A stretch of 33,680 nucleotides of DNA from Ruminiclostridium sp. (GTDB taxonomy: Bacteria; Bacillota; Clostridia; Oscillospirales; Ruminococcaceae). This document shows, one piece after another, positions 23,996 through 32,439 of this stretch. Below the pieces are notes generated by a model that was not told the DNA's origin, did no database searches, and saw nothing but the letters and a program-made list of their open reading frames with translations. Both the position numbers and the translations under genes were made by a program. The DNA lies in assembly GCA_017624025.1 (NCBI GenBank), contig JAGANY010000021.1:1-33680 (forward strand), given 5' to 3'. Position 1 is the stretch's first letter. Each line of letters starts with the position of its first letter.

Positions 23996-26767
23996 TTATT
24001 CCTCTTCTTCGTCCTGTTCCTCTTCGGAATCTGCTTCGTCATCTGTCTCCAAAGAAGCCTTCTTTGACTTTTTCGCTGTAATTATACGGCTTATCGCTAT
24101 AAGGGCAATAAATACAACTGCTCCGGAAACAGTAATAATTACCGCCATAGGATAGCCTGCTGTTGTAAAGGACATTTCAATAGTATGTCTGCCTTCTGCA
24201 AGCGGTACGCCGATAAGAGCGTCGAGAACCTCAACATACTCTGTTTCAACGCCGTCAACCTTTACTGTCCAGCCCTTTTCAACAGGGATAGTTGTAAACA
24301 GCATATCATCATCGCCTGCATTTACTTCTATCTTAAGCTTTGTAGGCTTTACTCTTTCGGTAACGGTTTCCGCATTCTTTTCGTTTAATGCTCCTAAATC
24401 AGCAAAGATTGCATCATGGTCACAGAAAAGGAACTGTGCCTCTCTGAAATAAAGGTCTTCTCTTGTAAGGGTAAGACCGATAGTAACGCTTTCGCCCTTT
24501 TCAAAATCGCCTATCTTCATAATGCTGTTGTTGTCGCCTTCGAAATATGTGCCGAGGAAAAGCTCGCGGTTAAGCCACACGTTTACTTTTCTTTCGTACT
24601 TCGAGGGAAGATACATATAAAGAGCGGAGGTTTCGGGCATTTCAAAGGTATAAACGATTTCTGTATTCTGGTTTGCCTGCTTCTGCTTGAAGCTGTGGTG
24701 ACCGTCTGTGGTCTTGCCCTGTGTTACGTTGTTAAGCTCGAGGTCAACATCGTCTATAATTCTTGTGAAATACTCCGTTATCTGTGTTTCATCAGTTATA
24801 AGCTGTTTTCCGTAAAGCATAGTCTGGAGAAGCTCGTTCTGGTTAGCAAGAGGCTCTGTTGCGGATAATTCCAGGTCTTCCACATCATCGTCAACAAGAT
24901 ATGCTATAGGTAAAGCATATTCGTTTTCTGTAACGGTTATATCGTCCTTCGACTCGATATTTCCTGTCGAATTATCGGGGCAGGAAAGAATATATTTTAC
25001 GCTGAAAAGGCTGTTTGTGATTTCTGTACCGCCGGAAGAACGGGTATAGTGGCTTCTTGCGGAAAAGCCTAAGCGTGAAAGAAGCTCGATAGGCTTTGCG
25101 TTAAGGGTACTGGAGCTGTGTGAAAGTCCGTACATTCCACAGGCGAGAGGGTCGTTTACGGTTCTGTGGTATGTCTTTTCCACACGGTAGAAGCCGTCGT
25201 CCTTCGCCTTTATTTCGTCAACAACCTCTCTTGTAGGCACGATAACATCTACGTAGGAAGGACGTGTTGAATATACAATATCCCAGTCCTGACGTAAAAT
25301 CTGGACAAAGGTATTTGCAAAGATTTCACAGGAAATTATAACGGTAAATACAATACAGCCCCATTTTTTGTTGAAGCGGTCTTTAAGCTGAACTACCGCC
25401 GCACTTATAAGGAGCAGGATAAACATAGCAGGGAGAATTACCTGAAGGCTGTCCATTGTATCACGGTCAATATCTTCGAGGAAATTATCCGCCTTTTCAA
25501 TAAGAAGAAGTACAGCGAACCAGGCTACTGCAATTCCTGCAATATGCTTCTTGCGGATTTCGGAGATGCTGTTGAAGGCTTCTGCCGAGAAACGTATCAT
25601 AAGAAAAGAAAGCATAAAGCTATAGCGGTAAGGAAGCCAGTTGGGAAGCTGTCCGCCGTGCCAGAGCATATCCACCTGACATATCCACATTGAACAGCAG
25701 ATTATTGCTATAATCGAAGCGGCCGCAATTCTGTCTCTTCCTCTTATCTTCTTCGAGAAGAAGTAGCAAGGGAGCATAAGAAGAACAATAGTACCGCAAT
25801 AGATAAAGGGAAGTCCCGACATTCTTACTGTATCATAGGTAAGCGGGAACATCTTATCCAGCATTTCGATAAGGTCGAAATTTGTATAAACGGTGCTGTA
25901 ATCGGGCTCGGAGAAGTCGAATTTTCCGTAAGAAAGCGAGTTATATACCGGTATAAGCATATAACAGGACATCATTGCGGAAATAATAGCTACCGCCGTA
26001 AAAAGAACGCCTCTTCCGATAAAAAGACCTGCAAGTCCTTTTTTGTGGGACGCTACAGCATAGTAGAGGAAATAGATTGCCGAGAATATGGCAATCATAA
26101 ATCCGATATAGAAGCAGGTTACAAATGCATATACAAGAGAAATTGTAAGCATTATAAACTTACCCTCGTCCATAAGCTTTTCGATACCGTAAACAACGAG
26201 AGGAAGTATCATAACGCCGTCCAGCCACATAGGGTTCATTGTCTGTACCATAGTGTAGGAGCAGAGTGCGTAGCTTGCGGAGAAAACGACGGTAGTAAGC
26301 TTATTATAGCCCTTTCCTCTGCTTAAATATACAGCTGTACAGAGTCCGATAGCTCCGACCTTCGTTACCATCATTGTAAGAAGACCTTCGGTTATCATAT
26401 TACGTGGGAACATCCATACAAGGAAATTAAAGGGGCTTCCGAGGTAATAACCTATGATGCCCATAAATTCGCCCGAAAGGTTTCTGCTCCAGGAGTAGAA
26501 GACGCTTTCCTCTCCTGCAAAAACATCATACATATAGTCATAGTAATATACATACTGACCGTTTAAGTCGAGAGATAATACGGATTCGTCCCCGAAAGGA
26601 TAAACGCCGAAAATAAAGTATGCGAGAAGCAGAATGAAACAAGGAATGCCGAAGGATACGGGAAGCTCCCAGTCTTTTGTGAAAAATCTCTTTATTCCCG
26701 ATTTTGCATAACCCAGATATCTGCTCACAACGCTCTGTGAGTCTGTTGTTTTTTCTGTTGCTGTCAT
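23996..26767 (-). CDS. YfhO-family membrane protein (surface glycosylation)
   Basis: 923 aa. After a short cytoplasmic start there are roughly 12 hydrophobic helices up to about residue 480 (first one SFGIPCFILLLAYFIFGVYPF). A ~350-residue extracytoplasmic domain follows, then one last helix (about 875-895) and an acidic tail (DDEADSEEEQDEEEE). Early loop motifs DLNGQYVYYYDYMYDV and FYSWSRNLSGEF are typical of the YfhO family, GT-C-like enzymes. In B. subtilis and Listeria, YfhO proteins work with a GtrB/CsbB-type enzyme to put a sugar on lipoteichoic acid outside the cell. Exactly such an enzyme is encoded 1 nt upstream. The polymer decorated here is unknown. Confidence 0.9.
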   Translation of the reverse strand: MTATEKTTDSQSVVSRYLGYAKSGIKRFFTKDWELPVSFGIPCFILLLAYFIFGVYPFGDESVLSLDLNGQYVYYYDYMYDVFAGEESVFYSWSRNLSGEFMGIIGYYLGSPFNFLVWMFPRNMITEGLLTMMVTKVGAIGLCTAVYLSRGKGYNKLTTVVFSASYALCSYTMVQTMNPMWLDGVMILPLVVYGIEKLMDEGKFIMLTISLVYAFVTCFYIGFMIAIFSAIYFLYYAVASHKKGLAGLFIGRGVLFTAVAIISAMMSCYMLIPVYNSLSYGKFDFSEPDYSTVYTNFDLIEMLDKMFPLTYDTVRMSGLPFIYCGTIVLLMLPCYFFSKKIRGRDRIAAASIIAIICCSMWICQVDMLWHGGQLPNWLPYRYSFMLSFLMIRFSAEAFNSISEIRKKHIAGIAVAWFAVLLLIEKADNFLEDIDRDTMDSLQVILPAMFILLLISAAVVQLKDRFNKKWGCIVFTVIISCEIFANTFVQILRQDWDIVYSTRPSYVDVIVPTREVVDEIKAKDDGFYRVEKTYHRTVNDPLACGMYGLSHSSSTLNAKPIELLSRLGFSARSHYTRSSGGTEITNSLFSVKYILSCPDNSTGNIESKDDITVTENEYALPIAYLVDDDVEDLELSATEPLANQNELLQTMLYGKQLITDETQITEYFTRIIDDVDLELNNVTQGKTTDGHHSFKQKQANQNTEIVYTFEMPETSALYMYLPSKYERKVNVWLNRELFLGTYFEGDNNSIMKIGDFEKGESVTIGLTLTREDLYFREAQFLFCDHDAIFADLGALNEKNAETVTERVKPTKLKIEVNAGDDDMLFTTIPVEKGWTVKVDGVETEYVEVLDALIGVPLAEGRHTIEMSFTTAGYPMAVIITVSGAVVFIALIAISRIITAKKSKKASLETDDEADSEEEQDEEEE

Positions 26768-26768
26768 T

Positions 26769-27698
26769 TTATTTGTCCTTGCTCCTTTTCTTTGTGTCTA
26801 TGGAAACTATATATCTCGGACGGAATTTTATCTCTTCATATATTTTTGCCATATAATAGCCGATTACTCCGAGACCAAGCATAATAAACGAGCCTGTAAG
26901 AAGAATAAGTATATATACCGTCGGGAAGCCTTCGGCAGATACGCCCGAAAAATGCTGTACGAGGGTATATATTCCGAAACCTACCGCAAAAAGCAGAAAG
27001 ATAATGCCTGCTCCCGTAATTATCTGAAGAGGAAGGTTCGTAAAGCTTGTTATATTATTGAGTGCGAATTTCATCAGCTTTCCGAAATTCCACTTTGTTG
27101 TTCCTGCATTGCGTGGTGCAACGTGGAACTCGAGCTGTGTCGTTTTAAAGCCTACCCAGCTTGACAATGCACGGAAAAAGGTAAGTCTTTCGGGCATCTC
27201 GTTGAGAGCGTCTATGACCTTTCTGTCCATAAGCTTATAATCGCTTGCACGGTCAAGGTTTACGTCTGCCGAATTCTTCATAAGACGATAGAAGCCTTTA
27301 GCAAAGGTTTTATAGATTAAGCTTTCCTTGCCTCTGCTCGCTTTTACTGCTTCAACGACCTCGTAGCCCTGTTCCCATAGGTTCACCATTTCGGGAATAA
27401 GCTCCGGCGGATGCTGTAAATCACAGTCGATTACTACCGCACAATCGCCTTCACAAGCCTTTAAGCCTGCAAAAATAGCGCCTTCCTTACCGAAATTACG
27501 GGAGAACTTAAGTCCTCGTACCGAAGGGTTTTCTTCAGCAAGACGGCTTATTAATTCCCAGGTCTTATCCTTTGAGCCGTCATCAACGAACATTATTTCA
27601 CATTCGATTTTTTCATCGGAAAGAATCTTGTATATTGTTTCCGCTGTTTTTTCAATATTCTCCTGTTCATTATATGCAGGAATTATTACTGAAAGCAT
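26769..27698 (-). CDS. Polyprenyl-phosphate glycosyltransferase (GtrB/CsbB type)
   Basis: 309 aa. The N-terminal GT2 domain has LSVIIPAYNEQENI, D39-D40-G41 (FVDDGSKDKT), SRNFGKEGAIFAGL and D91-x-D93 (VVIDCDLQHPPE). Two C-terminal hydrophobic helices (about 225-250 and 262-288) anchor it with the catalytic domain inside. Members load a sugar from a nucleotide sugar onto undecaprenyl phosphate. The adjacent YfhO protein is the expected user of that lipid-sugar on the outside. The ATG at 27698 is preceded by GAGG, and its stop codon is 1 nt from the YfhO start, so the pair is tightly coupled. Confidence 0.93.
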   Translation of the reverse strand: MLSVIIPAYNEQENIEKTAETIYKILSDEKIECEIMFVDDGSKDKTWELISRLAEENPSVRGLKFSRNFGKEGAIFAGLKACEGDCAVVIDCDLQHPPELIPEMVNLWEQGYEVVEAVKASRGKESLIYKTFAKGFYRLMKNSADVNLDRASDYKLMDRKVIDALNEMPERLTFFRALSSWVGFKTTQLEFHVAPRNAGTTKWNFGKLMKFALNNITSFTNLPLQIITGAGIIFLLFAVGFGIYTLVQHFSGVSAEGFPTVYILILLTGSFIMLGLGVIGYYMAKIYEEIKFRPRYIVSIDTKKRSKDK

Positions 27699-27715
27699 TT
27701 TTTCATCCTCTTCCT

Positions 27716-28477
27716 TTATTTTGTTCTTGTTATTTTAAGATTTCCGCTTGTTGTGTTTATTTTAAGGACTGTTCCGCCCTTTCCGCTTAAAAGAGCAGCG
27801 TCGCCCTTCTTTTCGGCTAAATCCTCGGGGAAGCCTGTTGTTGTACAATGTCCGGATTCTGTCCCGAATTCGAGAAAATAAGAAAGCTTTTCGGGAACAG
27901 AAAGATTTATATCTCCCTTACCGCCGTTTATCGTCATATCTCCGTTCAGCGACGTAAGCGAAAGGGTTATGTCTCCGCCTGCCGTCTTTATCTTAGTTCG
28001 TTCGTCCGCACCGCTTATGTTGATTCCGCCGTTTTTTGTGGAAACCTCGAAGGATTCACAGCTTATTGCTTCCGAGGTTATTTCTCCGCCGCTTGAGGAA
28101 AGACTTATTCTTCCGTAGCTTTTACGGGGAACCTGTACCGAAATACGATAGTTTTCGCTGCTTTTTGAGAAAAGCGAAAGAGTAAAGCTGTCGTCCTGTG
28201 TGATACGAAGCTCTCCTGTTTCGCTGCAGCTTATAATGAGCGGAAGCTCGGAAAGTCCGTTTACAATACATTCCTCTCCCTCTGTATAGCTTAGCTCTAT
28301 GGGGAGAGAACCACTTATTATGACTATATCGCGTACGTTTTTAAAATACTTCGTCTGTGCGGAAGCACCGTTTCTTATGTGGGCTGCTGGGGTAAAAAGC
28401 TGCATACATACCGCCGCCGCTATAAAGGCGAGACCCGAAAATATAAGCAACAGCGTCAGATTCTTAAGCTTTTTCAT
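27716..28477 (-). CDS. DUF4097-like secreted beta-rich protein
   Basis: 253 aa. An N-terminal hydrophobic segment (about 8-30) is a signal anchor or signal peptide. The rest is a run of short beta-strands with repeated Gly/Ser/Asn turns (SLSSSGGEITSEAIS, SFEVSTKNGGINISG, KIKTAGGDITLSL, MTINGGKGDINLSV), the pattern of the DUF4097 putative-adhesin beta-helix. Such genes usually accompany a small membrane protein in envelope-stress or surface operons, as here. Its start overlaps the 3' end of the upstream gene by 14 nt. The actual ligand or function is unknown. Confidence 0.82.
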   Translation of the reverse strand: MKKLKNLTLLLIFSGLAFIAAAVCMQLFTPAAHIRNGASAQTKYFKNVRDIVIISGSLPIELSYTEGEECIVNGLSELPLIISCSETGELRITQDDSFTLSLFSKSSENYRISVQVPRKSYGRISLSSSGGEITSEAISCESFEVSTKNGGINISGADERTKIKTAGGDITLSLTSLNGDMTINGGKGDINLSVPEKLSYFLEFGTESGHCTTTGFPEDLAEKKGDAALLSGKGGTVLKINTTSGNLKITRTK

Positions 28478-28802
28478 CTCTCAACCGCCTTTTCCTCCAC
28501 TCTGTCCCTTTACAGAACCAGTGGAATCTTTTTAATGAGCCGGGGCAGACAAAGGCTGTGCCAAAGCACATACCTCCTCCGAGAAGAATAAAGCCGATGC
28601 CTGCAGCAGCGAGAACAGGCAATCCTAAATCGGTAGTAACTATAATAACGTCAAGCATACCAAGGAGCGAAGCAGGAAACACTATCAGCCCCAGGGAAAG
28701 AAACCCAAGGGCGAGAAAGATATAGAGAAAATTAAGTAAAAATAAAATCGTAAAGCCGATAATACCGAAAAAAATACGAACGGTATAGCTTAATTTTTTC
28801 AT
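28464..28802 (-). CDS. Small membrane protein preceding the DUF4097 gene
   Basis: 112 aa with about three hydrophobic stretches (residues 9-35, 36-56 and 62-85) and a basic cytoplasmic tail ending RKRRLRDEKA. A Cys-containing segment (GGGMCFGTAFVCPG) follows the last helix. It resembles the membrane half of DUF1700/HAAS-type proteins that pair with DUF4097 proteins, but the N-terminal helical domain of that family is absent, so the family assignment is tentative. It is the first gene of the operon, with GGAGGG about 5 nt upstream of the ATG and a promoter at 28843-28871. Confidence 0.75.
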   Translation of the reverse strand: MKKLSYTVRIFFGIIGFTILFLLNFLYIFLALGFLSLGLIVFPASLLGMLDVIIVTTDLGLPVLAAAGIGFILLGGGMCFGTAFVCPGSLKRFHWFCKGTEWRKRRLRDEKA

Positions 28803-29037
28803 TACGTCCCTCCGAGGGCATAGTTTTGACGATACAAAAGAGATTATACCATATTATTATAATATTTGCAATATATTCTTCGCCAAATATAATGCAACTA
28901 AAAGCCAAATTTTTGGGATTAATTGAAAACAGGAGAGATTTTGGACAATGTTTCGCCCAAATATCGAAAAATGTCCTAAAAATCCGTCCTTTTTTTACGA
29001 AAAGTTAGAAAAAGAGAATGAACTTTATTTTTACCTC
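28803..29037. other. Divergent AT-rich intergenic region upstream of rpmH
   Basis: Non-coding on both strands. It holds the promoter for the minus-strand operon near 28843-28871 and leads into the rpmH promoter at 29038. In many Firmicutes dnaA and the origin lie here, but I see no dnaA and no obvious DnaA boxes (TTATNCACA). CCAAAT occurs three times between 28880 and 28960, and GGACA/TGTCC occurs as a spaced inverted pair at about 28943 and 28972. I cannot assign these a function. Confidence 0.6.
28843..28871 (-). promoter_or_regulatory. Promoter of the small-membrane-protein/DUF4097/GtrB/YfhO operon
   Basis: On the minus strand: TTGCAA (28871-28866), 17 nt, then TATAAT (28848-28843), about 40 nt before the first start codon at 28802. 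The -10 is perfect and the -35 matches at four of six positions. Confidence 0.65.
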
Positions 29038-29066
29038 TTGACAATAAGAAGTTTATTGTTTATAAT
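29038..29066 (+). promoter_or_regulatory. rpmH operon promoter, perfect consensus
   Basis: TTGACA (29038-29043), exactly 17 nt, then TATAAT (29061-29066). It should be a very strong SigA promoter, as expected for ribosomal protein L34 and RNase P protein. The roughly 115-nt leader contains a small hairpin, TGGGAG-n7-CTCCCA, at about 29081-29099. Confidence 0.9.
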
Positions 29067-29190
29067 AATATGGCTAAGCTATGGGAGAAGTATGCTCCCA
29101 AGGATATTAAACTAATGGATGGACGGCTTGACCTTACGATATTACGAAGGACGAAAAGCCTCCACGTTAAAGAAAGGACAGGTTACTACT

Positions 29191-29325
29191 ATGAAAAGAA
29201 CATATCAGCCTAAGAAACTCCAGAGAAAAAAGGAACACGGTTTCAGAAAAAGAATGAAGACTGCTAACGGCCGTAAGGTACTTGCAAGAAGACGTGCTAA
29301 GGGCAGAAAGAGCTTAACATACTAA
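29191..29325 (+). CDS. rpmH: 50S ribosomal protein L34
   Basis: 44-aa basic protein of the large ribosomal subunit, full length: [19 protein letters not shown] then [19 protein letters not shown]. The ATG at 29191 is chosen because L34 starts MKRTYQP; an in-frame ATG at 29119 would add 24 non-conserved residues. AAAGGA lies about 12 nt upstream, slightly far. It is the first gene of the rpmH-rnpA-yidD-yidC-jag operon. Confidence 0.97.
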   Translation: MKRTYQPKKLQRKKEHGFRKRMKTANGRKVLARRRAKGRKSLTY

Positions 29326-29332
29326 TAAACCT

Positions 29333-29701
29333 ATGGGAGAATATTCCAAGAGGTTTTTCAGTATCAAGAACGACAGGGAGTTTAAATTTCTCTTCCGAAA
29401 AGGCGAGACCTGTGTAAATTACGCTTTCGTCTGTTACTTCAGAGAGAATAAACGCCGTCGTAACCGATGCGGTATCGTAACGGGCAAAAAAATAGGCAAT
29501 GCGGTTACAAGAAACCGCTCAAGACGAGTTATACGCGAAGCCTTCAGATTTTTTGACCACGACCTCCGTCAGCTCACGGAAAAACGATACGACTTTATTT
29601 TCGTTGCAAGAAGCCAGACCGCTTCCCAGAAGTCCCAGAAGATTTTAGGGCTTATGAATAAAAAGCTTAAACCGCTTCTTGTACCCGAAACAAACGGATA
29701 A
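29333..29701 (+). CDS. rnpA: Ribonuclease P protein component
   Basis: 122-aa basic protein that binds RNase P RNA and helps process tRNA 5' ends. Family features: RFFSIKNDREFKFLFRKGE at the start, CGIVTGKKIGNAVTRNRSRRVIREAFR (the RNR signature that contacts the RNA), and YDFIFVARSQTA. It starts 8 nt after the rpmH stop with no clear Shine-Dalgarno, so translation is probably coupled to rpmH, as is usual for this pair. Confidence 0.96.
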   Translation: MGEYSKRFFSIKNDREFKFLFRKGETCVNYAFVCYFRENKRRRNRCGIVTGKKIGNAVTRNRSRRVIREAFRFFDHDLRQLTEKRYDFIFVARSQTASQKSQKILGLMNKKLKPLLVPETNG

Positions 29702-29702
29702 A

Positions 29703-29734
29703 ACGGAAAACAGGTTCAAGTAACCTTGTTTTCC
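29703..29734 (+). other. Hairpin between rnpA and yidD
   Basis: GGAAAACAGGTT and AACCTTGTTTTCC pair over about 12 bp with one bulge around a CAAGT loop. The nearest T-run is more than 10 nt further on, so this is not a standard terminator. An RNA-processing or stability element between rnpA and the downstream genes is plausible. Confidence 0.6.
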
Positions 29735-29758
29735 TTGCTAATCCGCTTTTTTAGAATT

Positions 29759-29998
29759 ATGAAATATATTCTTTTAGGAATTATTAAGATTTATCAACTT
29801 ACTTTATCTAAAATTCTGCCGCCTTGCTGCCGATTTACCCCATCCTGCTCCCGGTATGGTATGACTGCTATAAGCAGATTCGGTGCGGTCAAGGGCGGCT
29901 ATTTGACTATCAGAAGAATTATAAGATGTAATCCTTTTAACCCGGGCGGGTATGACCCTGTACCCGAGGAATTTTATTTTTTCAGGAAAAAATCGTAG
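29759..29998 (+). CDS. yidD: Membrane protein insertion efficiency factor YidD
   Basis: 79 aa from the ATG at 29759, which matches the usual MK-LL-IIKIYQ start; a TTG at 29726 would add 11 residues but overlaps the hairpin. Conserved positions are present: [28 protein letters not shown] with the family cysteines, [28 protein letters not shown]. It is a peripheral, amphipathic membrane protein thought to help YidC insertion. It sits between rnpA and yidC, the canonical place. Confidence 0.93.
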   Translation: MKYILLGIIKIYQLTLSKILPPCCRFTPSCSRYGMTAISRFGAVKGGYLTIRRIIRCNPFNPGGYDPVPEEFYFFRKKS

Positions 29999-30024
29999 GA
30001 CATTATTACAGAAGGTGATTAAAA

Positions 30025-31422
30025 ATTAGCTGGTTATACACTCTTTTAGGCACACCTCTCGGATGGATCATGTGGCTGTGCTACCTTATTGTCCACAACG
30101 TAGGCTGGGCAATTATTATTTTCTCGCTTTTAATTAAATCGTTATTATTCCCTCTCAACTTAAAACAACAGAAAAATACCGCAATTTCCCAACTCTTTAC
30201 TCCAAGAGTACAGGAAATCCAGCGGAGGTATAAAAACAACCCCGAAAAACAGCAGGAAGAGCTTACAAAGCTCCAGAAGGAAGGCTATAATCCTACCGGC
30301 GGATGCGGAACAATGGTAATCTCTATGCTTATCCTTTTCGGTATCGTAGGCGTAGTTTATAAGCCTATGACCCACATGGAGCGTTTCGATAAGGCCGAAA
30401 TCGCTGCTATCGTAGAAACAGCAGAAAAAATCGATATCGCACAGGCTATTCTCGCAAGCCCCGAGGACGCTGAAATCATAAAGGCGTTCAGAGATGATTC
30501 TTCCTCTATAACTCTTGTTACAGGCAAGGACGAGGAAGGCAAAAAGACCTCTAATCAGGTCGTTTTAGCCAAGGATTTCGACTACAATGCCGCTAAGAGC
30601 AGTATTGTTGTTACAGCCGAAGATTTAGTAACCTACGGTACTTTTACCAACGGTGAAATATCCGATATTATCGGTAAGAATTCCCGTGTTTCTGCTACTG
30701 TAAAAAACGCAATCAATACAATCTGCAACAACCATTACAACGAAAAATCCCTTTACGGTGAACTCCGTGCATTAAAGGCATACGAAAACCAGAACCACCG
30801 TAACCTTTTCACTGCTAATGAAAATATCTCCGAAGAGCTTATGGGCAAGCTTGATACTCTTCTCGAAAATATGTATTTCGGACCTATCAATCTTATTGAT
30901 ACTCCTACATTAAGCTGGTCTCCTCTTCTTATTATTCCTGCTATAACTTTACTTTTCGCACTTTTACAGACAATTATCCAGCAGAAGATCCAGAATAAGC
31001 AGAATCCCCAGATGGCAGAAATGCAGGGCGGTATGAAGATGATGTTCTATCTTATGCCCCTTATTTCCGTATGGATCTCCTTCAGCGTTCCTGCCGGTGC
31101 AGGCTTCTACTGGGCATTAAGCTATCTCTTCGGCCTTATCCAGACTGTTGTTACAGCAAAATTCTGGCCTGCAGACAAAATCCGTGCCGAAGCTAAGGCT
31201 AAGATGGAAGCACTTGCAGCAGAAAAAGAACAGCGTGCAAAGGTAGTAGTTGTTGATGCTGACGGAAAGGAAACCGAAAAGGTTCAGCGTCTTTCCGAGC
31301 TTTCACAGAAAGAAATAAGAGAACTCAACCGTAAGAAGCTTGAAGCAGCAAGAAAGGCTGACGCTGAAAAGTACGGTGAAGAATATTCTGATTCTGATGA
31401 TGAAGATGATTATGATTTTTAA
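30025..31422 (+). CDS. yidC: Membrane protein insertase YidC (Oxa1 family), apparent ATT start
   Basis: 465 aa. It inserts membrane proteins with or without Sec. The start is an ATT codon at 30025: GAAGGTGATT lies just upstream at ideal spacing, an in-frame TGA is at 30016-30018, and the first residues (SWLYTLLGTPLGWIMWLCYL) match the YidC N-terminus. The first in-frame ATG (30070) is 54 nt from the ribosome-binding site and would cut into the first helix. Helix 1 contains the conserved hydrophilic-groove charge (LLIKSLLFPL, Lys here). A second helix follows GGCGTMVISMLILFGIVGVVY. There is an extracytoplasmic insert of about 180 residues before the last helices (SWSPLLIIPAITLLFALLQ, FSVPAGAGFYWALSYLFGL). 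The tail is acidic. Confidence 0.93.
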   Translation: MSWLYTLLGTPLGWIMWLCYLIVHNVGWAIIIFSLLIKSLLFPLNLKQQKNTAISQLFTPRVQEIQRRYKNNPEKQQEELTKLQKEGYNPTGGCGTMVISMLILFGIVGVVYKPMTHMERFDKAEIAAIVETAEKIDIAQAILASPEDAEIIKAFRDDSSSITLVTGKDEEGKKTSNQVVLAKDFDYNAAKSSIVVTAEDLVTYGTFTNGEISDIIGKNSRVSATVKNAINTICNNHYNEKSLYGELRALKAYENQNHRNLFTANENISEELMGKLDTLLENMYFGPINLIDTPTLSWSPLLIIPAITLLFALLQTIIQQKIQNKQNPQMAEMQGGMKMMFYLMPLISVWISFSVPAGAGFYWALSYLFGLIQTVVTAKFWPADKIRAEAKAKMEALAAEKEQRAKVVVVDADGKETEKVQRLSELSQKEIRELNRKKLEAARKADAEKYGEEYSDSDDEDDYDF

Positions 31423-31443
31423 TTACACGAAAGGAGTATATTA

Positions 31444-32364
31444 ATGGAGAAAATCTATACAGCTAAGACTGAAGAAGCTGCTAAGGAACAGGCTGTAAAC
31501 GAATTTGCTGCTTGCGGAATCGAAGAAAGCGATATTGAATTTGAAATACTTGAACGTCCTGTTAAAAAGCTTTTCGGAATGAAAGGCGAATTCAAGATAA
31601 AGGCATTCGCTGTTGAACCTATAAAGACAGCTGACGAAGAAGCTCCCGCAGCTTTTGAGGAGGAGGAACAGGTTGTTACCGCTCCCGCTGACGGAGTTAA
31701 TCCCCTCGAATCCGAAAAGGTAAAGAACGCTGTAAGCTATCTTACGAAGGTTCTTGCTGCTCTCGGTGCAGAAGACTTCAAAATCGAAACATCCCTTAAC
31801 GGAGAAACCGTTTTCCTCGACATCGTTGGCGAAAAGCTCGGTGTTGTAATCGGAAGAAGAGGCGAAACCCTCGACGCTCTCCAGTATCTTACAATTTTAG
31901 CAAGCAATAAGGCTGAAGAATCCTACTGCAGAATTTCCGTTGACTGCAACGGCTACCGTGCTAAGCGCAAGGAAACCCTCGAAGCTCTCGCTGTAAAGAC
32001 AGCAAACAGAGTTTTAAAGCAGGGCAGAAGAGTTACTCTCGAGCCTATGAATCCTTATGAAAGACGTATTATTCACAGCAAGGTTGCTGAAATCGAAGGC
32101 GTTTTCAGTAACTCTATCGGCGAAGAGCCTTTCAGAAAGGTTGTTATCTCCGCAAACGCAAAGCCTGCTTATAACGGCAACAAGAACGACAGAAGAAGAG
32201 GCGGTCACTCCTCCAATGCAGGAAAGAGCTATCGCCAGTCCACAGGCTTCTCTACTTCTTTCGAAAGAGAATATAAGCGTACACAGGCAGAACCTATTGA
32301 ATATTCACAGGAAACTGTTGATATGGAAAAGGATACTGCACTTTACGGAAAAATTGAACTTTAA
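31444..32364 (+). CDS. khpB: RNA-binding protein KhpB (Jag/EloR)
   Basis: 306-aa cytoplasmic RNA-binding protein that, with KhpA, affects cell elongation and division in Firmicutes. The Jag-N domain is at residues 1-50 (YTAKTEEAAKEQAVNEFAA, KKLFGMKGEFKIKAF). An acidic linker leads to the KH domain with the GRRG loop at about 138-141 (VVIGRRGETLDALQYLTIL). The R3H domain contains R-x3-H in ERRIIHSKVAEIEGV (about 208). The C-terminal ~70 residues are basic and disordered. AAAGGAG lies 7 nt before the ATG, 21 nt after yidC. mnmE, the usual next gene, is absent. Confidence 0.95.
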   Translation: MEKIYTAKTEEAAKEQAVNEFAACGIEESDIEFEILERPVKKLFGMKGEFKIKAFAVEPIKTADEEAPAAFEEEEQVVTAPADGVNPLESEKVKNAVSYLTKVLAALGAEDFKIETSLNGETVFLDIVGEKLGVVIGRRGETLDALQYLTILASNKAEESYCRISVDCNGYRAKRKETLEALAVKTANRVLKQGRRVTLEPMNPYERRIIHSKVAEIEGVFSNSIGEEPFRKVVISANAKPAYNGNKNDRRRGGHSSNAGKSYRQSTGFSTSFEREYKRTQAEPIEYSQETVDMEKDTALYGKIEL

Positions 32365-32401
32365 TAAGTTTAATTCGCGGGTGTAAACCCTCCATAAAAA
32401 G

Positions 32402-32432
32402 ATTCCGCCTCATTATTTAAATGGGGCGGAAT
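32402..32432 (+). terminator. Hairpin after khpB
   Basis: ATTCCGCCTCAT and ATGGGGCGGAAT form a 12-bp stem with one G-T pair and a 7-nt loop. The following T content is low (ATAA), so as a terminator it is weak. It lies directly before tRNA-Gln. Confidence 0.55.
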
Positions 32433-32439
32433 TATAAAC

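Noticed and set aside
29119-29190. N-terminal extension of rpmH starting at an upstream ATG
   Set aside because: L34 starts with MKRTYQP; the extra 24 residues are not conserved and come from the leader.
29703-29757. Intrinsic terminator between rnpA and yidD
   Set aside because: The hairpin is strong but the T-run is more than 10 nt away and downstream genes lack a clear promoter, so read-through is expected.
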